Shown here one piece after another: positions 1 through 14,432 of a stretch of 64,000 nucleotides of DNA. Made by a program: the position numbers and the translations under genes. The stretch's first letter is position 1; each line of letters opens with the position of its first letter. Origin of the DNA: Salvelinus alpinus (taxonomy: Eukaryota; Chordata; Actinopteri; Salmoniformes; Salmonidae); contig NC_092087.1 of the NCBI RefSeq assembly GCF_045679555.1, positions 85,773,331 through 85,837,330 of the forward strand, read 5' to 3'. Under the pieces are notes generated by a model. It ran no database searches. It was given only the letters and a program-made list of their open reading frames with translations, and was not told where the DNA came from.

Positions 1-2313
1 CTGAACCCATAACGGCTCAGGATCTCGTGTTTGAGTCCCTCATAATTCGCCTTCTGGGCCTTCCCAGAGAGGTAGAGTGCTAACAGGCTGGCTCACTTGA
101 GCATGGCCCATCCCTCCCTCTGCGCCGTCCTCTCGGAGGTGCTCAAATACATCTCCACATCATCTTCCTCCCTTAATAACCTGTCTGGGAACGGGGTTCC
201 GCTAGTAGTAGGGTCCCCTAGCGGAACCCCTCGCCAACAGCCAGTGAAATTGCAGGGTGCCAAATTCAAACAACAGAAATCTCATAAATCAAATTTCTCA
301 AACATACAGGTATTAGACACCATTTTAAAGATAAAATTATCGTTAATCCAGCCACAGTGTCTGATTTCAAAAAGGCTTTACAGCGAAAGCTCCACAAATG
401 ATTATGTTAGGTCACCACCAAGTCACAGAAAAACACAGCCATTTTTCCAGCACAAGACAGTTGTCACAAAAATCAGAAATATAGATAAAATGAATCACTA
501 ACCTTTGATGATCTTCATCAGATGACACTCATAGGACTTCATGTTACACAATACATGTATGTTTTGTTCGATAAAGTGAATATTGATATCCAAAAATCTC
601 ATTTTACATTGTCGTGTTATGTTCAGTAGTTACAAAACATGCGGTGATTTTGCAGAGAGCCACATCAATTCACAGAAATACTCATAATAAACATTGATAA
701 TAGATACAACTATTATACATGGAACTTTAGATAAACTTCTCCTTAATGCAACCGCTGTGTCAGATTTAAAAAAGACTTTACGGAAAAAGCATACCATGCA
801 ATAATCTGAGTACGGCACTCAGAGCCCAAAGCAGCCAAAGAAATATCCGCCATATTGGGCAGTCAACATTAGTCAGAAATAGCATTATAAATATTTACTT
901 ACCTTTGATGATCTTCATCAGAATGCACTCCCAGGAATCCCAGTTCCACAATAAATGTTTGATTTGGTTTGATAAAGTTCATAATTTATGTCCAAACACC
1001 TCCTTGTTGTTAGTGCGTTTAGTAAACAAATCAAATTTATTTGTCACATACACATGGTTAGCAGATGTTAATGCGAGTGTAGCGAAATGCTTGTAGCGAA
1101 ATCGAAACTCACGAGGCGTGGGCAAGTCCAGCGGAAAGGTCGGACGAAAATTCTAAAATGTTATATTACCGGTCGTAGAAACATATTAAACGATGTATAG
1201 AATCAATCTTTAGGATGTTTTATCATAAATGTTCAATAATGTCCCAACCGGAGAATTCCTTTGTCTGTAGAAAAGCAATGGAACGAGAGGTAACTTTCTC
1301 ATGACCGCGAGACACGAGCCCGTGGCACTCTGCCAGACACCTGACTCATTCCCCTCTCATTCAGCCCCCCTTCACAGTAGAAGCCTGAAACAACGTTCTA
1401 AAGACTGTTGCCATCTAGTGGAAGCCTTAGGTAGTGCAACATGACCAATATCCCACCGTATTTTCAATAGGGGCTGAGTTGAAAAACTACAAACCTCAGA
1501 TTTCCCACTTCCTGGTTGGATTTTTTCTCAGGGTTTTGCCTGCCATATGAGTTCTGTTATACTCACAGACATCATTCAAACAGTTTTAGAAACTTCAGAG
1601 TGTTTTCTATCCAATACTACTAATAATATGCCTATATTAGCATCTGGGACTGAGTAGGAGGCAGTTTACTCTGGGCACGCTTTTCATCCAAAAGTGAAAA
1701 TGCTGCCCCCTAGCCCAAACAGGTTAACTTAACCAGGAACTGATTCGGGCCAGACTCGTGAGCCATCCCTGCCTTCAACTGGGCTACCTCCGCTACCAGT
1801 CGGAGGTTTTGTTGGCGCTGCTCCTCCAGTGCTTGCTCCAGGAGAGCCTGTTTCTTCTGCTGGCTGAGGATAAACTGAGCCACCAACTCCTCCATGGTAT
1901 TCTCTGTACGCTCGACCCCACGGCACCCAAAGCTACTGAGTTGCCTGCGTTCTGGTAAACCGTGGGGTGTTGGGTTGAGCATGCAGAGATTAACACAGAG
2001 ACCGGGAGGTTTTAGTCAGCAAACACAACTTTACTAGGCCATAAAATAAACATAACAAACAAAATCACATAGGTTTGGCTCGGTCCTTCTTCTCAGCTTT
2101 GGCTCTGTGTCGGTCTCTCCCGCGGTGTGCCACAGCGCTCCTTTTATGTTGCCTCCACAGCTGGTTGGCACTTTCCCCTAATTACCTCCACTTGGAGCCA
2201 TCCGTGTCGAGGTGGTGCCCAGCTAGTGTACTCCCAGGAGAGGGAACCAACGCCGCAGCCCCGTACCTCTCCTCTATTGTCATCCCACGGGGTAGACCTC
2301 CCGGGATACAACA
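1..2313 (-). mobile_element. Fossil Ty3-like LTR retroelement, interrupted by another element
   Basis: A minus-strand fossil in two parts, 1-178 and about 1725-2313, separated by a later DNA element. The right part holds an LTR-like stretch (about 1980-2313) and the start of a Gag-like product with a glutamine-rich coiled coil. The left part looks like a SCAN/Gag-type helical segment. It is partial and broken; the rest lies beyond the left window edge. Its family is judged from Gag style only. Confidence 0.5.
179..1724. mobile_element. Non-autonomous TTAA-type DNA element (piggyBac-like ends)
   Basis: The ends form an imperfect terminal inverted repeat (CCTGTCTGGG on the left; CCTGTTTGGG as the complement of the right end), and TTAA follows the right end. 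The inside is non-coding and contains subterminal motifs, such as CTTTGATGATCTTCATCAGA, that recur near 6820, 33020, 47860 and 53600. Related copies lie at 32722-35948 and 36270-39528. It sits inside the older LTR fossil, so it is the younger of the two. The piggyBac assignment rests on the TTAA target and is an inference. Confidence 0.5.
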
Positions 2314-2639
2314 AGATATATAACATAATATTCATGTCAGTGGGAGAATTTACTTCTATCAGATGCCTTTTATGAAGAGCTTTGCGGTATGTTTTTGCAC
2401 ATAGAAAACCCTTTCAATTTTAAATTGAAAAAAGAAAAAGAAAACTACAAACGTTGAAAAACGACAAACCTGAAGGGGTGGTCACTTTCTCGTTACTTTT
2501 ACAGAATATAACTATGGTTTTACAAACGGTTAGGAAGTAATTATTCATTTTCCTACTTTATTAAAAACATAAGTGTATACTGGTAGGTATTGTAATTAAA
2601 GATTTATGCAAGGTGTTCTCTTGTCTTCTTGTATTTCAG

Positions 2640-5055
<2,416 letters not shown>

Positions 5056-5059
<4 letters not shown>

Positions 5060-5215
5060 AGAGAACCACCACAGATTCTGGACTGAAGAGAACCACCACA
5101 GACCTGGACTGAAGAGAACCACCACATAACCTGGACTGAAGTCAATCAACACAGAACCTGGGCTGTGGAGAACCATAACAGAAACTGGTCCGAAGAGAAG
5201 AGAACCACCAATGTT
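5056..5215 (+). repeat. Degenerate 27-bp minisatellite at the locus 1 stop codon
   Basis: About five imperfect copies of a unit containing GAAGAGAACCACCACAGA start at the stop codon and run into the 3' UTR. The same unit is expanded to about 25 copies in locus 2 and kept at about four in locus 3. Confidence 0.85.
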
Positions 5216-5640
5216 TTTTCCTTGTAATGTTAATTGTATATATTGAAGATAAATAGGACGGATTATACTTTTACTCTTTTACAATAGTACATTTCCCCCA
5301 AAAATTATTACATAATGTACTTTTCTCAGCAACTAATATGGATAATATTGAAAACAGCTTTTAATATTTTTTGCTCTCTGACCTTGTTGCTCCTGATGTG
5401 TTAATAGATGTACTTTGTATTGCTGTCAGACATTATTGTGCCATGGCATTTATGAAAAGGAATATCATAATCATGCTTGTTTTATGGTGAAATTATTCAT
5501 GATGATGTACTTCTGAAACAGTGTGATTCAGTGTAAATTATGCATTTTGTTGTAAATGAGCTCAAAGTTTAAGACAATAAATACAAATACATGTTGCGTG
5601 AAATATTACAGCCTAGTCTGTCATTCTTTATTATCTGTTA
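5216..5640 (+). other. 3' UTR of locus 1 with polyadenylation signal
   Basis: An AT-rich 3' UTR with AATAAA at 5576-5581. It is homologous to the stranded UTR at 42846-43270 and more distantly to the UTRs of loci 2-4. Confidence 0.7.
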
Positions 5641-5710
5641 ACTTGAAAATCTTAAAAAGCTGAATTTATAGAAGTTTATATTTTTTACATTTTATTTCAA
5701 CTTTATTTAA

Positions 5711-7036
5711 CTTCTCTAGGGTAGGGGGCAGCCCAAATTAAACTGCCAGCTACTCATCCCCAGAAGATAAGTTATGCATATCATTAGTAGATTTGGATGG
5801 AAAACACTCTGAAGTTTCTAAAACTGTTTGAATCCTGTCTGTGAGTATAACAGAACTTATTTAGCAGGCGAAACCCCAAGGACAAACCATTCAGATCTTT
5901 TTTTTTTTTGAGGTCACTCTCTTTTCAGTGAATTTTCATTGGGAAACCAGATTTCTAAGGGACCTGCTTGCAGTTCCTACCGCTTCCACTGGATGTCAAC
6001 AGTCTTGAGAAATTGGTTGAGGTTATTCCTTTGTGTAATGAAGAAGTACGACCATCTTGAACGAGAGTCACATGAAGTGTCCTGTTAGATAGAAGCGCGT
6101 GACCAGAAAGCTAGCTATAGTTGGTTTTAATCCTGTATTGAACACAGATCATCCCGTCTTCAATTTTGACGATTATTAACGTTAAAAAATACCTAAAGTT
6201 GTATTACAAAAGTAGTTTGCCATTTTTTGGCAAAGTTTACAGGTAACCTTTGAGATATTTTGTAGTCACGTTTGAGCAAGTTGGAATCGGTGTTTTTCTG
6301 GATCAAACACGCCAAATAAATGGACATTTTGGATATATATCAACGGAATTAATCGAACAAAAGGACCATTTGTGATGTTTATGGGACATATTGGAGTGCC
6401 AACAACAGAAGCTCGTCAAAGGTAAGGCATAAATTATATTTTTATTTCTGTGTTTTGTGTCGCGCCTGCAGGGTTGAAATATGCTTCTCTGTCTTTGTTT
6501 ACTATTGTGCTATCCTCAGATAATAGCATCGTTTGCTTTCGCCGAAAAGCATATTTGAATTCTGACATGCTGGCTGGATTCACAACCAGTGTAGCTTTAA
6601 TTTGGTATCATTCATGTGTGATTTAATGAAAGTTCGATTTTTATAGTAATTTTCATAGTAATTATTTGAATTTGGCGCTCTGCATTTTCTCTGGCTTTTT
6701 TCCAAGTGAGACAGTAGCATCCCGCCTAAACTCAGATTTTTGGATATAAATATGAACTTTACCGAACAGAACATACATGTATTGTGTAACATGAAGTCCT
6801 ATGAGTGTCATCTGATGAAGATCATCAAAGGTTAGTGATTCATTTTATCTCTATTTCTGTTTTTTGTTACTTCTCTCTTTGGCTGGAAAAATTGCTGTCT
6901 TTTTCTGTGACTTGGCTCATACCTTACATAATCGTTTGGTGTGCTTTCGTCGTAAAACCTTTTTGAAATTGGACACTTTGGCTGGATTTACAACAAGTGT
7001 ATCTTTAACGCTACCGTCCCACATACCCTAGAGAGG
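5711..7036. mobile_element. Non-autonomous TTAA-type DNA element
   Basis: It starts after TTAA at 5707-5710 with CTTCTCTAGGGTA and ends with TACCCTAGAGAGG, giving near-perfect inverted ends. It has no coding potential. The inside contains the motif TGATGAAGATCATCAAAGGT (about 6815-6834), shared with the other TTAA-type elements here. It occupies the interval between loci 1 and 2. Confidence 0.6.
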
Positions 7037-7040
7037 TTTA

Positions 7041-7935
7041 TTTAACCAGGCAGGTTAGTTGAGAACAAGTTCTCATTTGAAACTGCGACCTGGGCAAGAT
7101 AAAGCAAAGCAGTTCGACACATACAACAACACAGAATTACACATGGAATAAACAAACATACAATCAATAATACAGTAGAAAAAATCTGTATACAGCATGT
7201 GCAAATGAGGTAGGATAAGAGAGGTAAGGCAATAAAAAGGCCATGATGGCAAAGTAATTACAAAATAGCAATTAAACACTGGCATGGTAGGATGTGCAGT
7301 AGATGAATGTGCAAGTTGAGATAATGGGGTGCAAAGGAGCAAGATAAATAAATAAATACAGTATGAGGATGAGGTAGATTGGATGGGCTATTTACAGCTG
7401 GTGCTTAAAGCTAGTGAGGGAGGTAAGAGTCTCCAGCTTCAGAGATTTTTGCAGTCCGTTCCAGTCATTGGCAGCAGAGACCTGAAGGAGAAGCGGCCAA
7501 AGGAAGAATTGGCTTTGGGGGTGACCAGTGAGGTATACCTGCTGGATCGCGTGCTATGGGTGGGTGCTGCTATGGTGACCAGTGAGCTGAGATAAGGCAG
7601 GGCTTTACCTAGCAGAGACTTGTAGATGACCTGGAGCCAGTGGGTTTGGCGACGAGTATGAAGCGAGGGCCAGCCAACGAGATCATACAGGTCGCAGTGG
7701 TGGGTAGTATATGGAGCTTTGATGACAAAACTTATGGCACTGTGATAGACTGCATCCAATTTGTTGAGTAGAGTGTTGGAGGCTATTTTGTAAATGACAT
7801 CGCCGATGTCGAGGATCGGTAGGGTTAGGGTTAGGGTATGTTACGAGGGTATGTTTGGAAGCATGAGTGAAGGATGCTTTGTTGCAAAATAGGAAGCCAA
7901 TTCTAGATTTGATTTTGGATTGGAAATGTTTAAGA
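7041..7935 (-). mobile_element. 3' end of a LINE (reverse transcriptase C-terminus)
   Basis: The minus-strand frame at 7439-7759 encodes a LINE RT C-terminal region (APYTTHHCDLYDLVGWPSLH, then IYKSLLGKALPYLSSL). Its 3' non-coding part, to 7041, is AT-rich. The 5' end is truncated. A shorter copy of the same 3' end lies at 35949-36165. I place it in the Jockey/CR1/Rex-like LINE range, from memory of similar salmonid repeats. Confidence 0.65.
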
Positions 7936-7978
7936 AGGTGTCATAATCGACCCATAAAATAACACAATATATGTCACA

Positions 7979-8371
7979 TGTTACGGCTTTCATATTCCTC
8001 CTCCTCGGACGAGGAGAGGCGAGAAGGATCGGACCAATACGCGGAGTGGTTAGTGTCCATAATTTATTAGCATCGAACTGAACACTATATGAAGCAAGAA
8101 TAAAAATGAAAATCAAAACCGACAAACAGTCCCGTGTGGCACAACGACTACACGGAAGACAAACACCCACAAAACACACGTGAAACCCAGGCTGCCTAAG
8201 TATGATTCTCAATCAGGGACAACGATTGACAGCTGTCTCTGATTGAGAATCATACCTGGCCGAACACAAACATCCCAACATAGAAAATAACACATAGACA
8301 AACCCACCCAACTCACGCCCTGACCAACTAAATAAATACAAGAAAAAGGAAAACAGGTCAGGAACGTGACA
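7979..8371. mobile_element. Solo-LTR-like fossil, 393 bp
   Basis: It runs from TGTTACGGC to ACGTGACA and is flanked by the 5-bp direct repeat TCACA (7974-7978 and 8372-8376). TG...CA ends with a 5-bp duplication fit a solo LTR. It looks whole as a solo LTR. It is related in length, ends and an internal CCTCTGATTGGGA-like palindrome to 43386-43779. It sits inside an older TATGAC-rich repeat. Confidence 0.65.
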
Positions 8372-8376
8372 TCACA

Positions 8377-8525
8377 GCAGGTGTAAGTATATAGGTCATG
8401 AGAGCGTTATGACCATATTATGACAGGTTATGACAAGTTATGTCAGCTGTTATGAAATATTGTGACATGGTCATGACCAAGTCGTAGCGTGCTATGACAC
8501 TGTGTCAAATAAATTGTTACCATTG
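8377..8525. repeat. TATGAC-rich dispersed repeat
   Basis: Many degenerate TATGACA/GTCATG motifs in both orientations. The left part of the same repeat (about 7938-7973) lies on the other side of the solo LTR. Confidence 0.45.
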
Positions 8526-8784
8526 GGGTCAATCCCATGTCAATTCCAGTCAATTCAGAAAGTAAACCAAATTCCAATTCTACATTTTCACTCATTAAAA
8601 AGCTTTGAAGATAATTGGAATTAGAATTTCAATCTACTTCTTGAAAATAGTGGAATTGAAATGGAACAACTTGCTGGTGGTTGACATCATTCTTATTCTG
8701 CTCCTGCTGCTGATGTGCAGAAGTGTTAACGGAAACCTCAGTGAGGTGTGAAATATAACTATTTAAAGTGAAGTGGAGACACTT

Positions 8785-9090
8785 AATTATCCTATCAGAA
8801 GCTTCTAAAGCCATGACATCATTTTCTGGAATTTCCAAGCTGTTTAAAGGCACAGTCAACTTAGTGTATGTAAACTTCTGACCCACTGGAATTGTGATAC
8901 AGTGAATTATAAGTGAAATAATCTGTCTGTCAACAATTGTTGGAAAAATTACTTGTGTCATGCAGAAAGTAGATGTCCTAACCGACTTGCCAAAACTATA
9001 GTTTGTTAACAAGAAATTTGTGGAGTGGTTGAAAAACAAGTTTTAATTATGACTCCAACCTACGTGTATGTAAACTTCCAACTTCAACTG
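8785..9090. mobile_element. Tc1/Sleeping-Beauty-type element, one end only
   Basis: The terminal sequence is GTGTATGTAAACTTC...CTTCAACTG followed by TA, as in the inverted repeats of the salmonid Sleeping Beauty group. Only about 300 bp of one end remains and no transposase is left. It replaces the region where the V exon of locus 2 would be expected. Confidence 0.75.
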
Positions 9091-9092
9091 TA

Positions 9093-9187
9093 GATAACTG
9101 TAATTACCTTATTACGGGCAGTAATACAGGCTTAGTAGTGGTATGTAACAGAAAAATAACAAATCTTGTATTTCACATCAGAGGACA
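9093..9187 (+). other. Island of receptor intron between two Tc1 ends
   Basis: These bases match the locus 1 intron after the V exon (about 2995-3090), for example the ATTACCTTATTA and GTATTTCACAT blocks. This shows that the locus 2 intron once continued here and that its V exon should have stood just to the left. Confidence 0.75.
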
Positions 9188-9189
9188 TA

Positions 9190-9226
9190 CAGTTGAAGTC
9201 GGAAGTTTACATACACTTAGGTTGGA
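9190..9226. mobile_element. Sleeping-Beauty-type terminal repeat fragment
   Basis: CAGTTGAAGTCGGAAGTTTA and onward is the outer terminal repeat of the Sleeping Beauty group, preceded by TA. It is cut off after about 37 bp by the adjoining LINE. Confidence 0.85.
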
Positions 9227-11627
9227 CACCAACCCCGAAGAAGTTAAAACTTTCCACCTTCTCCACTACTGTCCTGTCGATGTGGATGGAGGGGTGCTCC
9301 CTCTGCTGTCTCCTGAAGTCCACGCTCATCTCCTTTGTTTTGTTGACATTGAGTGAGAAGTTATTTTCCTGACACCACACTCCGGGGGCCCTCACCTCCT
9401 CACTGTAGGCCGCCTCGTTGTTGTTGGTCATCAAGCCTACCACTGTAGTGTCGTCTGCAAACTTGATGATTGAGTTGGAACCGTGCATGGCCACGCAGTC
9501 ATAGGTGAACAGGGAGTACAGGAGAGGGCTGAGAATGCACCCTTGTAGGGCCCCAGTGTTGAGGACCAGCTGGTTGGAGATATTGTTTCCTATCTTCACC
9601 CCCTGGGGGCAGCCCGTCAGAAAGTCCAGGACCCAGTTGCATAGGGGACCCAGGGTCTTAACGATGAGTTTGGAGGGTACTGAGCTGTAGTCAATGAACA
9701 GCATTCTTATGTAGGTATTCTTCTTGTCCAAATGGGATAGGGCAGTGTGCAGTGTGTTGGCGATTGCATCATAAGTGGACCTATTGGGGCGGTAAGCAAA
9801 TTGGAGTGGGTCTAGGTCTATCACCAAGTCAGGTGATATGATACTTGACTAGTTTCTCAAAGCACTTCATGATGACAGAAGTGAGTGCAATGGGGCAATA
9901 GTAATTTAGTTCAGTTACCTTGGCTTTCTTGGGAACAGGAATAATAGTGGCCCTTGAAGCATGTGGGGAGAGCAGACTGGGATAGGGATTGATTGAATAT
10001 GTCCGTAAACACACCAGCCAGCTGGTCTGCGCATTCTCTGAGGACACGGCTAGGGATGCCTTCTGGGCCGGCAGCCTTGCAAGGGTTAACACATTTAAAT
10101 GCTTTACTCACGTCAGCCACGGAGAAGGAGAGCCCACAGTCTATGGTAGCGGGCCATGTTAGTGGCACTGTACTGTCCTCAAAGCGAGCAAAGAAGTTGT
10201 TTAATTTGTCTGGGAGTAAGATATCGGTGTCTACGACAGGGCTGGTTTTCTTTTTGTAATCCGTGATTGACTGTAGACCCTGCCACATACGTCTCGTGTT
10301 TGAGCCGTTGAATTGCGACTCTACTTTGTCCTTATACCGACAGTTTGCTTGTATGATTGCCTTGCGGAGGGAATAGCTGCACTGTTTGTATTCGGTCATG
10401 TTTCCGGTCGCCTTGCCATGGTTAAAAGCGGTGGTTCGCGCTTTGAGTGTTGCAAGAATTCTGCCATCAATCCACTGTTTCTGGTTAGGAAACGTTTTAT
10501 TAGTCACAGTGGGTACGACATCTCTGATGCACTTGCTAATAAACTCGCTCACCGAGTCAGCCACTACATCAATGTTATTGTCTGATGCTATCCGGAACAT
10601 ATCCCAGTCCACGTGATCGAAGCAATCTTGAAGCATAGAATCCGACTGGTCAGACCAGCGTTGAATAGACCTGAGTATGGGCGTTTCTGGTTTTAGTTTC
10701 TGTCTATATTCTGGGAGCAACAAAATAGAGTCATGGTCAGATTTGCCGAAGGCAGGGCGGGGGAGGGTTTTGTATGCATCACGGAAGTTAGAGTAGCAGT
10801 GATCCAGAATGCTACCAGCTCGAGTCACGCAGTCGATATGCTGATAAAATTTAGGAAGGCTTGTTATCAGGTTAGCTTTGTTAAAATCCCCAGCTACAAT
10901 AAATGCAGCCTTGGGATGTATGGTTTCCAGTTTGAAGTTCTTTCAGGGCCGACGAGGTAATTGCTTGGGGGGCTATACACAGCTGTGATTATATTCTAAG
11001 AGAATTCTCTTGGAAGATAATGCTGTCGGAATTTGATTTGAAGGAATTCTAGGTCAGGTGAACAGAAGGACTTCTTATCAGAGACATGTTTGTATTTGTC
11101 GGCACGATGCATGAAGAAACCGGGTTTCTGTACCGACTCTGACAACGTATCCATAGTGAGCCATGTTTCCGTGAAACAGAGAATGTTACAACCTCTGATG
11201 TCTCTCTGGAAGGCAACTCGTGCCCAAATTTCGTCCACCTTGTTGTCTAGAGATTGGACATTGGCGAGTAATATGGTCGGAAGCGGTGGATGGTGTGCTC
11301 GCCTTCTGAGTCTGACCAGTAGGCCGCTCCGTCTGCCTCTCCTGCGGCGACCGCATTGTTTTGGGTCGGCCTCTGGGATAAGATCCGATGTCAGGGTGGA
11401 GTTCCGAACAAGGGATCCGCTTCGGGAAAGACGTATTCCTGGTCGTATTGTTGGTAAGTTGACGTCGCTTTTATATCTAATAGTTCTTCCTGGCTGTATG
11501 TAATAACACTTGAGATTTTCTGGGCTAACAATGTAAGAAATAATACATGAAAAAACAAAGAACTGCATCGTTTTCTAAGGACCTGAAGCGAGGTGACCAT
11601 CTCTGTCGGCGCTATCTTGTGTCGACG
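9227..11627 (-). mobile_element. LINE with endonuclease and reverse transcriptase remnants
   Basis: Minus strand. About 11000-11400 encodes an APE-endonuclease start (LLANVQSLDNKVDEI, CILCFTETWLT-like). About 9911-10828 encodes the linker and N-terminal RT region. About 9207-9827 encodes RT motifs including [14 protein letters not shown] and the catalytic FADDTTVVG. Several frame breaks separate these pieces, so it is dead. The RT C-terminus and 3' end are missing at 9227. It belongs to the same family as 44470-46570. It lies in the intron before the first C2 exon of locus 2. Confidence 0.85.
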
Positions 11628-12160
11628 CTTGGCATAGCTCACGGTGATCTTAGGCTTGTGTGCGGCTGCTCGGCCATGGGAACCCATTTCATGAAGCTCC
11701 CGACGAACAGTTATTGTGCTGAAGTTACTTCCAAAGGCAGTTTGGAACTTGGTAGTGAGTGTTGCACCCCAGGACAGACGGTTTTAAAGTGCTAAGCGCT
11801 TCAGCACTCGGCGGTCCCGTTCTGTGAGCTTGACCTGTGTGGCCTACCAATTTGTGGCTGAGCCGCTGTTGCTCCTAGATGTTTCCACTTCACAATAACA
11901 GCACTTACAGTTGAACGGGGTTGCTCTAGCAGGGCAGAAATTCGACGAACTGACTTCTTGGAAAGGTGGCATCCTATGACGGTGACACGTTGAAAGTCAC
12001 TGAGCTCTTCAGTAAGGCCATTCTACTGCCAATGTTTGTCTATGAGGATTATGAGGATTGCATGGCTGTGTGCTCGATTTTACACACCCGGGTGTGGCTG
12101 TAATAGCTGGATCCACTCATTTGAAAGGGTGTCCACATACTTTTGGATATATTGTGTATT
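11628..12160. mobile_element. Tc1-like element fragment
   Basis: The right end GGGTGTCCACATACTTTTGG...GTGTA matches a common salmonid Tc1 terminal repeat. The inside matches the same repeat as I remember it (CGGCCATGGGAACCCATTTC, GCCATTCTACTGCC). It joins the LINE at about 11628. There is no usable open frame. Confidence 0.7.
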
Positions 12161-12197
12161 TAGGAGGATATTAATGATTTGTTTCCTTTAACTCCAG

Positions 12198-13497
12198 ATG
12201 TTGTGTTGGAGATGGATCCTACATCTGTGTCAGAGAGGGAGAATGTGACACTGACGTGTAGAATCACATGTACACTGGACCCCATCACAGCCTACAGTTG
12301 GTATAAGAATGGACAGCCTATACCAAACAGCAACACCTACTCTCCTGTCTATATCCTATTCTCAGTCAGCAGTGAGGATACAGGCAGATACTCCTGTGCT
12401 GTAGAAGGCCATGAGGATCTCCCCTCTGCTGAAGAGACTCTCACCGTCAGATGTAAGTACATAGGGTTTAAATCATTAGCTTGGTATATTAACATTGTAA
12501 TTATTTTGTATCTATCTCCAGTTGTATTCTTTATGAAGTAACATCATGTTGGAACCTCAGAGCATGTGCTTTACATTTTTCTCAATGTAATTATTTTAAT
12601 ATATCTTGTAAAATGCGCTGATGTACTTTATTTGCTAAATCTAATGTCATCAGAAAGCCAAGATAATATATACCATAACCAAGATGTTAATGTCTTTTTA
12701 ATGGTCCTTTACCAGATGGCCCAAAGAACACCTCGGTGTCAGTCAGTCCCTCTGGTGAAATAGTGGAGGGCAGTTCAGTGACTCTGACCTGCAGCAGTGA
12801 CGCCAACCCACCTGTGCAGAATTACACCTGGTACAAGAACATGTCGATGAGACATTCTGGACAGAGATACACCATCCATAACATCAGCTCTGAGGAAAGA
12901 GAGGGATACTACTGCGAGGCCCTGAACATTATAGGGAGAGAGACTATCCCTGTCCATATTAATGTTATATGTAAGTATGACACATTCTGTCTATTTTTGT
13001 GCTCTGTAACTTTACAGATTTCATTCTGACATCATGCATTTATAACCTCATGACCCTGCAGCAGTGTTTCCCTGGTTTCCTGTGGTGGGGGTGGGGGCTG
13101 TCCTGACTGCTGGAGCTCTTCTACTCACCATCTACTGCACACTGAAGAGGTGAGCCAGCCATTTACATCTACTGTATTAGTAACATATCAACTTCCACTA
13201 GAGGTCAGTAGAGAGCAGAACACACTCTGTCCCTCATTACAGGAGATCCACAGGAGGAAGTGATGCAACAGCAGACACACAGGTAATAATGTCAACAACC
13301 AAAGTTATTTCAATCCCAATACCACAGACAGTAAGCAAATTAATTTACATGAAAATGTAGAGGGAGTGGTTCGTAAAGTGCTAATTCAGAGTGTCTTCTT
13401 TCAGATTAAGGGACTCCCCTGTGACACAGCCCCTCAGAAAGATGCTGAGCCCTCCGATTATGAGAACTGGAGCGAACCACCACAGAACCTGGACTGA
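12198..13497 (+). pseudogene. CD22-like receptor, locus 2 (C2-C2-TM-tail; no leader or V exon found)
   Basis: Exons: C2 12198-12452, C2 12716-12970, transmembrane 13062-13149, linker 13243-13282 and last exon 13405-13497. Joined, they stay open for about 243 residues and are very close to the locus 1 exons. The leader and V exons are absent; Tc1 and LINE sequence stands where they should be. The 81-bp tyrosine exon is also absent. The last exon has a compensated set of small indels near its start. The usual stop after DYEN has become TGG, adding WSEPPQNLD before a new TGA at 13495-13497. It could still contribute exons to a read-through transcript, but alone it has no way to enter the secretory pathway, hence the pseudogene call. 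Confidence 0.7.
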
Positions 13498-14140
13498 AGA
13501 GAACCACCACAGAACCTGGACTGAAGAGAACCACCACAGAACCTGGATTGAAAAGAACCACCACAGTACCTGGACTGAAGAGAACCACCACAGAACCTGA
13601 CTGAAGAGTACAACCACAGAACCTGGACTGAAGAGAACCACCACAGAACCTGACTGAAGAGAACCACCACAGAGCCTGACTGAAGAGTACCACCACAGAA
13701 CCTGGACTGAAGAGAACCACAACAGAACCTGACTGAAGAGAACCACCACAGAACCTGGACTGTAGAGAACCACCACAGAACCTGGACTGAAGAGAACCAC
13801 AACAGAACCTGACTGAAGAGAACCACCACAGAACCTGGACTGTAGAGAACCACCACAGAACCTGACTGAAGAGAACCACAACAGAACCTGGACTGAAGAG
13901 TACCACCACAGAACCTGGACTGAAGAGAACCACAACAGAACCTGACTGAAGAGAACCACCACAGAACCTGGACTGTAGAGTACCACCACAGAACCTGGAC
14001 TGAAGAGAACCACAACAGAACCTGACTGAAGAGAACCACCACAGAACCTGGACTGTAGAGAACCACCACAGAACCTGACTGAAGAGAACCACCACAGAAC
14101 CTGGACTGAAGAGAACCACAACAGAACCTGGACTGAAGAG
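13470..14140 (+). repeat. 27/25-bp minisatellite downstream of the locus 2 stop
   Basis: About 25 tandem copies of a unit around GAAGAGAACCACCACAGAAC. Two main lengths alternate: 27 bp with CCTGGACT and 25 bp with CCTGACT. The first copies overlap the end of the coding sequence. Long minus-strand open frames here are by-products of a unit length divisible by three. Confidence 0.95.
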
Positions 14141-14432
14141 CAACAGCATCAAACCAAAGCTAGGCCTCACAATGCTATTCTCTTACTATCATTATGCTTT
14201 CTTATCTATTAGGTTTTCCAGACAATGACCTTTAACTTTTGAGTGAATGCTGGAATTTAGAGTGTTATCCTAATGATAAATACAGTTTGTATATAGATGA
14301 TAAATGGGATAGATTAGGCTTCTTCAATTTTTCTATAAGATTTTGCTATTTACAGATTTGATAACATTTCATGTAGAAATATGTTGAACTATTCATTAGC
14401 TCAGCTCCTTCAGGTGTTTAGTAAGCCCACCG
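14141..14432 (+). other. 3' UTR of locus 2, first part
   Basis: Homologous to the 3' UTR after locus 3 (28140-28620), including the AAACCAAAGCTAGG block. It is interrupted by the 64-bp minisatellite and further repeats and resumes near 19345. Confidence 0.6.

Noticed and set aside
97-501. A 134-codon plus frame at the window start
   Set aside because: It spans the junction of an LTR fossil and a TTAA-type element and resembles no protein.
12198-13497. Locus 2 as additional exons of the locus 1 gene
   Set aside because: Locus 1 already has transmembrane, tail, stop and AATAAA before 5600, and locus 2 repeats the same exon types, so it is a paralogue.
13381-14170. Three overlapping minus-strand open frames of about 200-250 codons
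   Set aside because: They are by-products of the 27-bp minisatellite, whose unit is a multiple of three and lacks stops in those frames.
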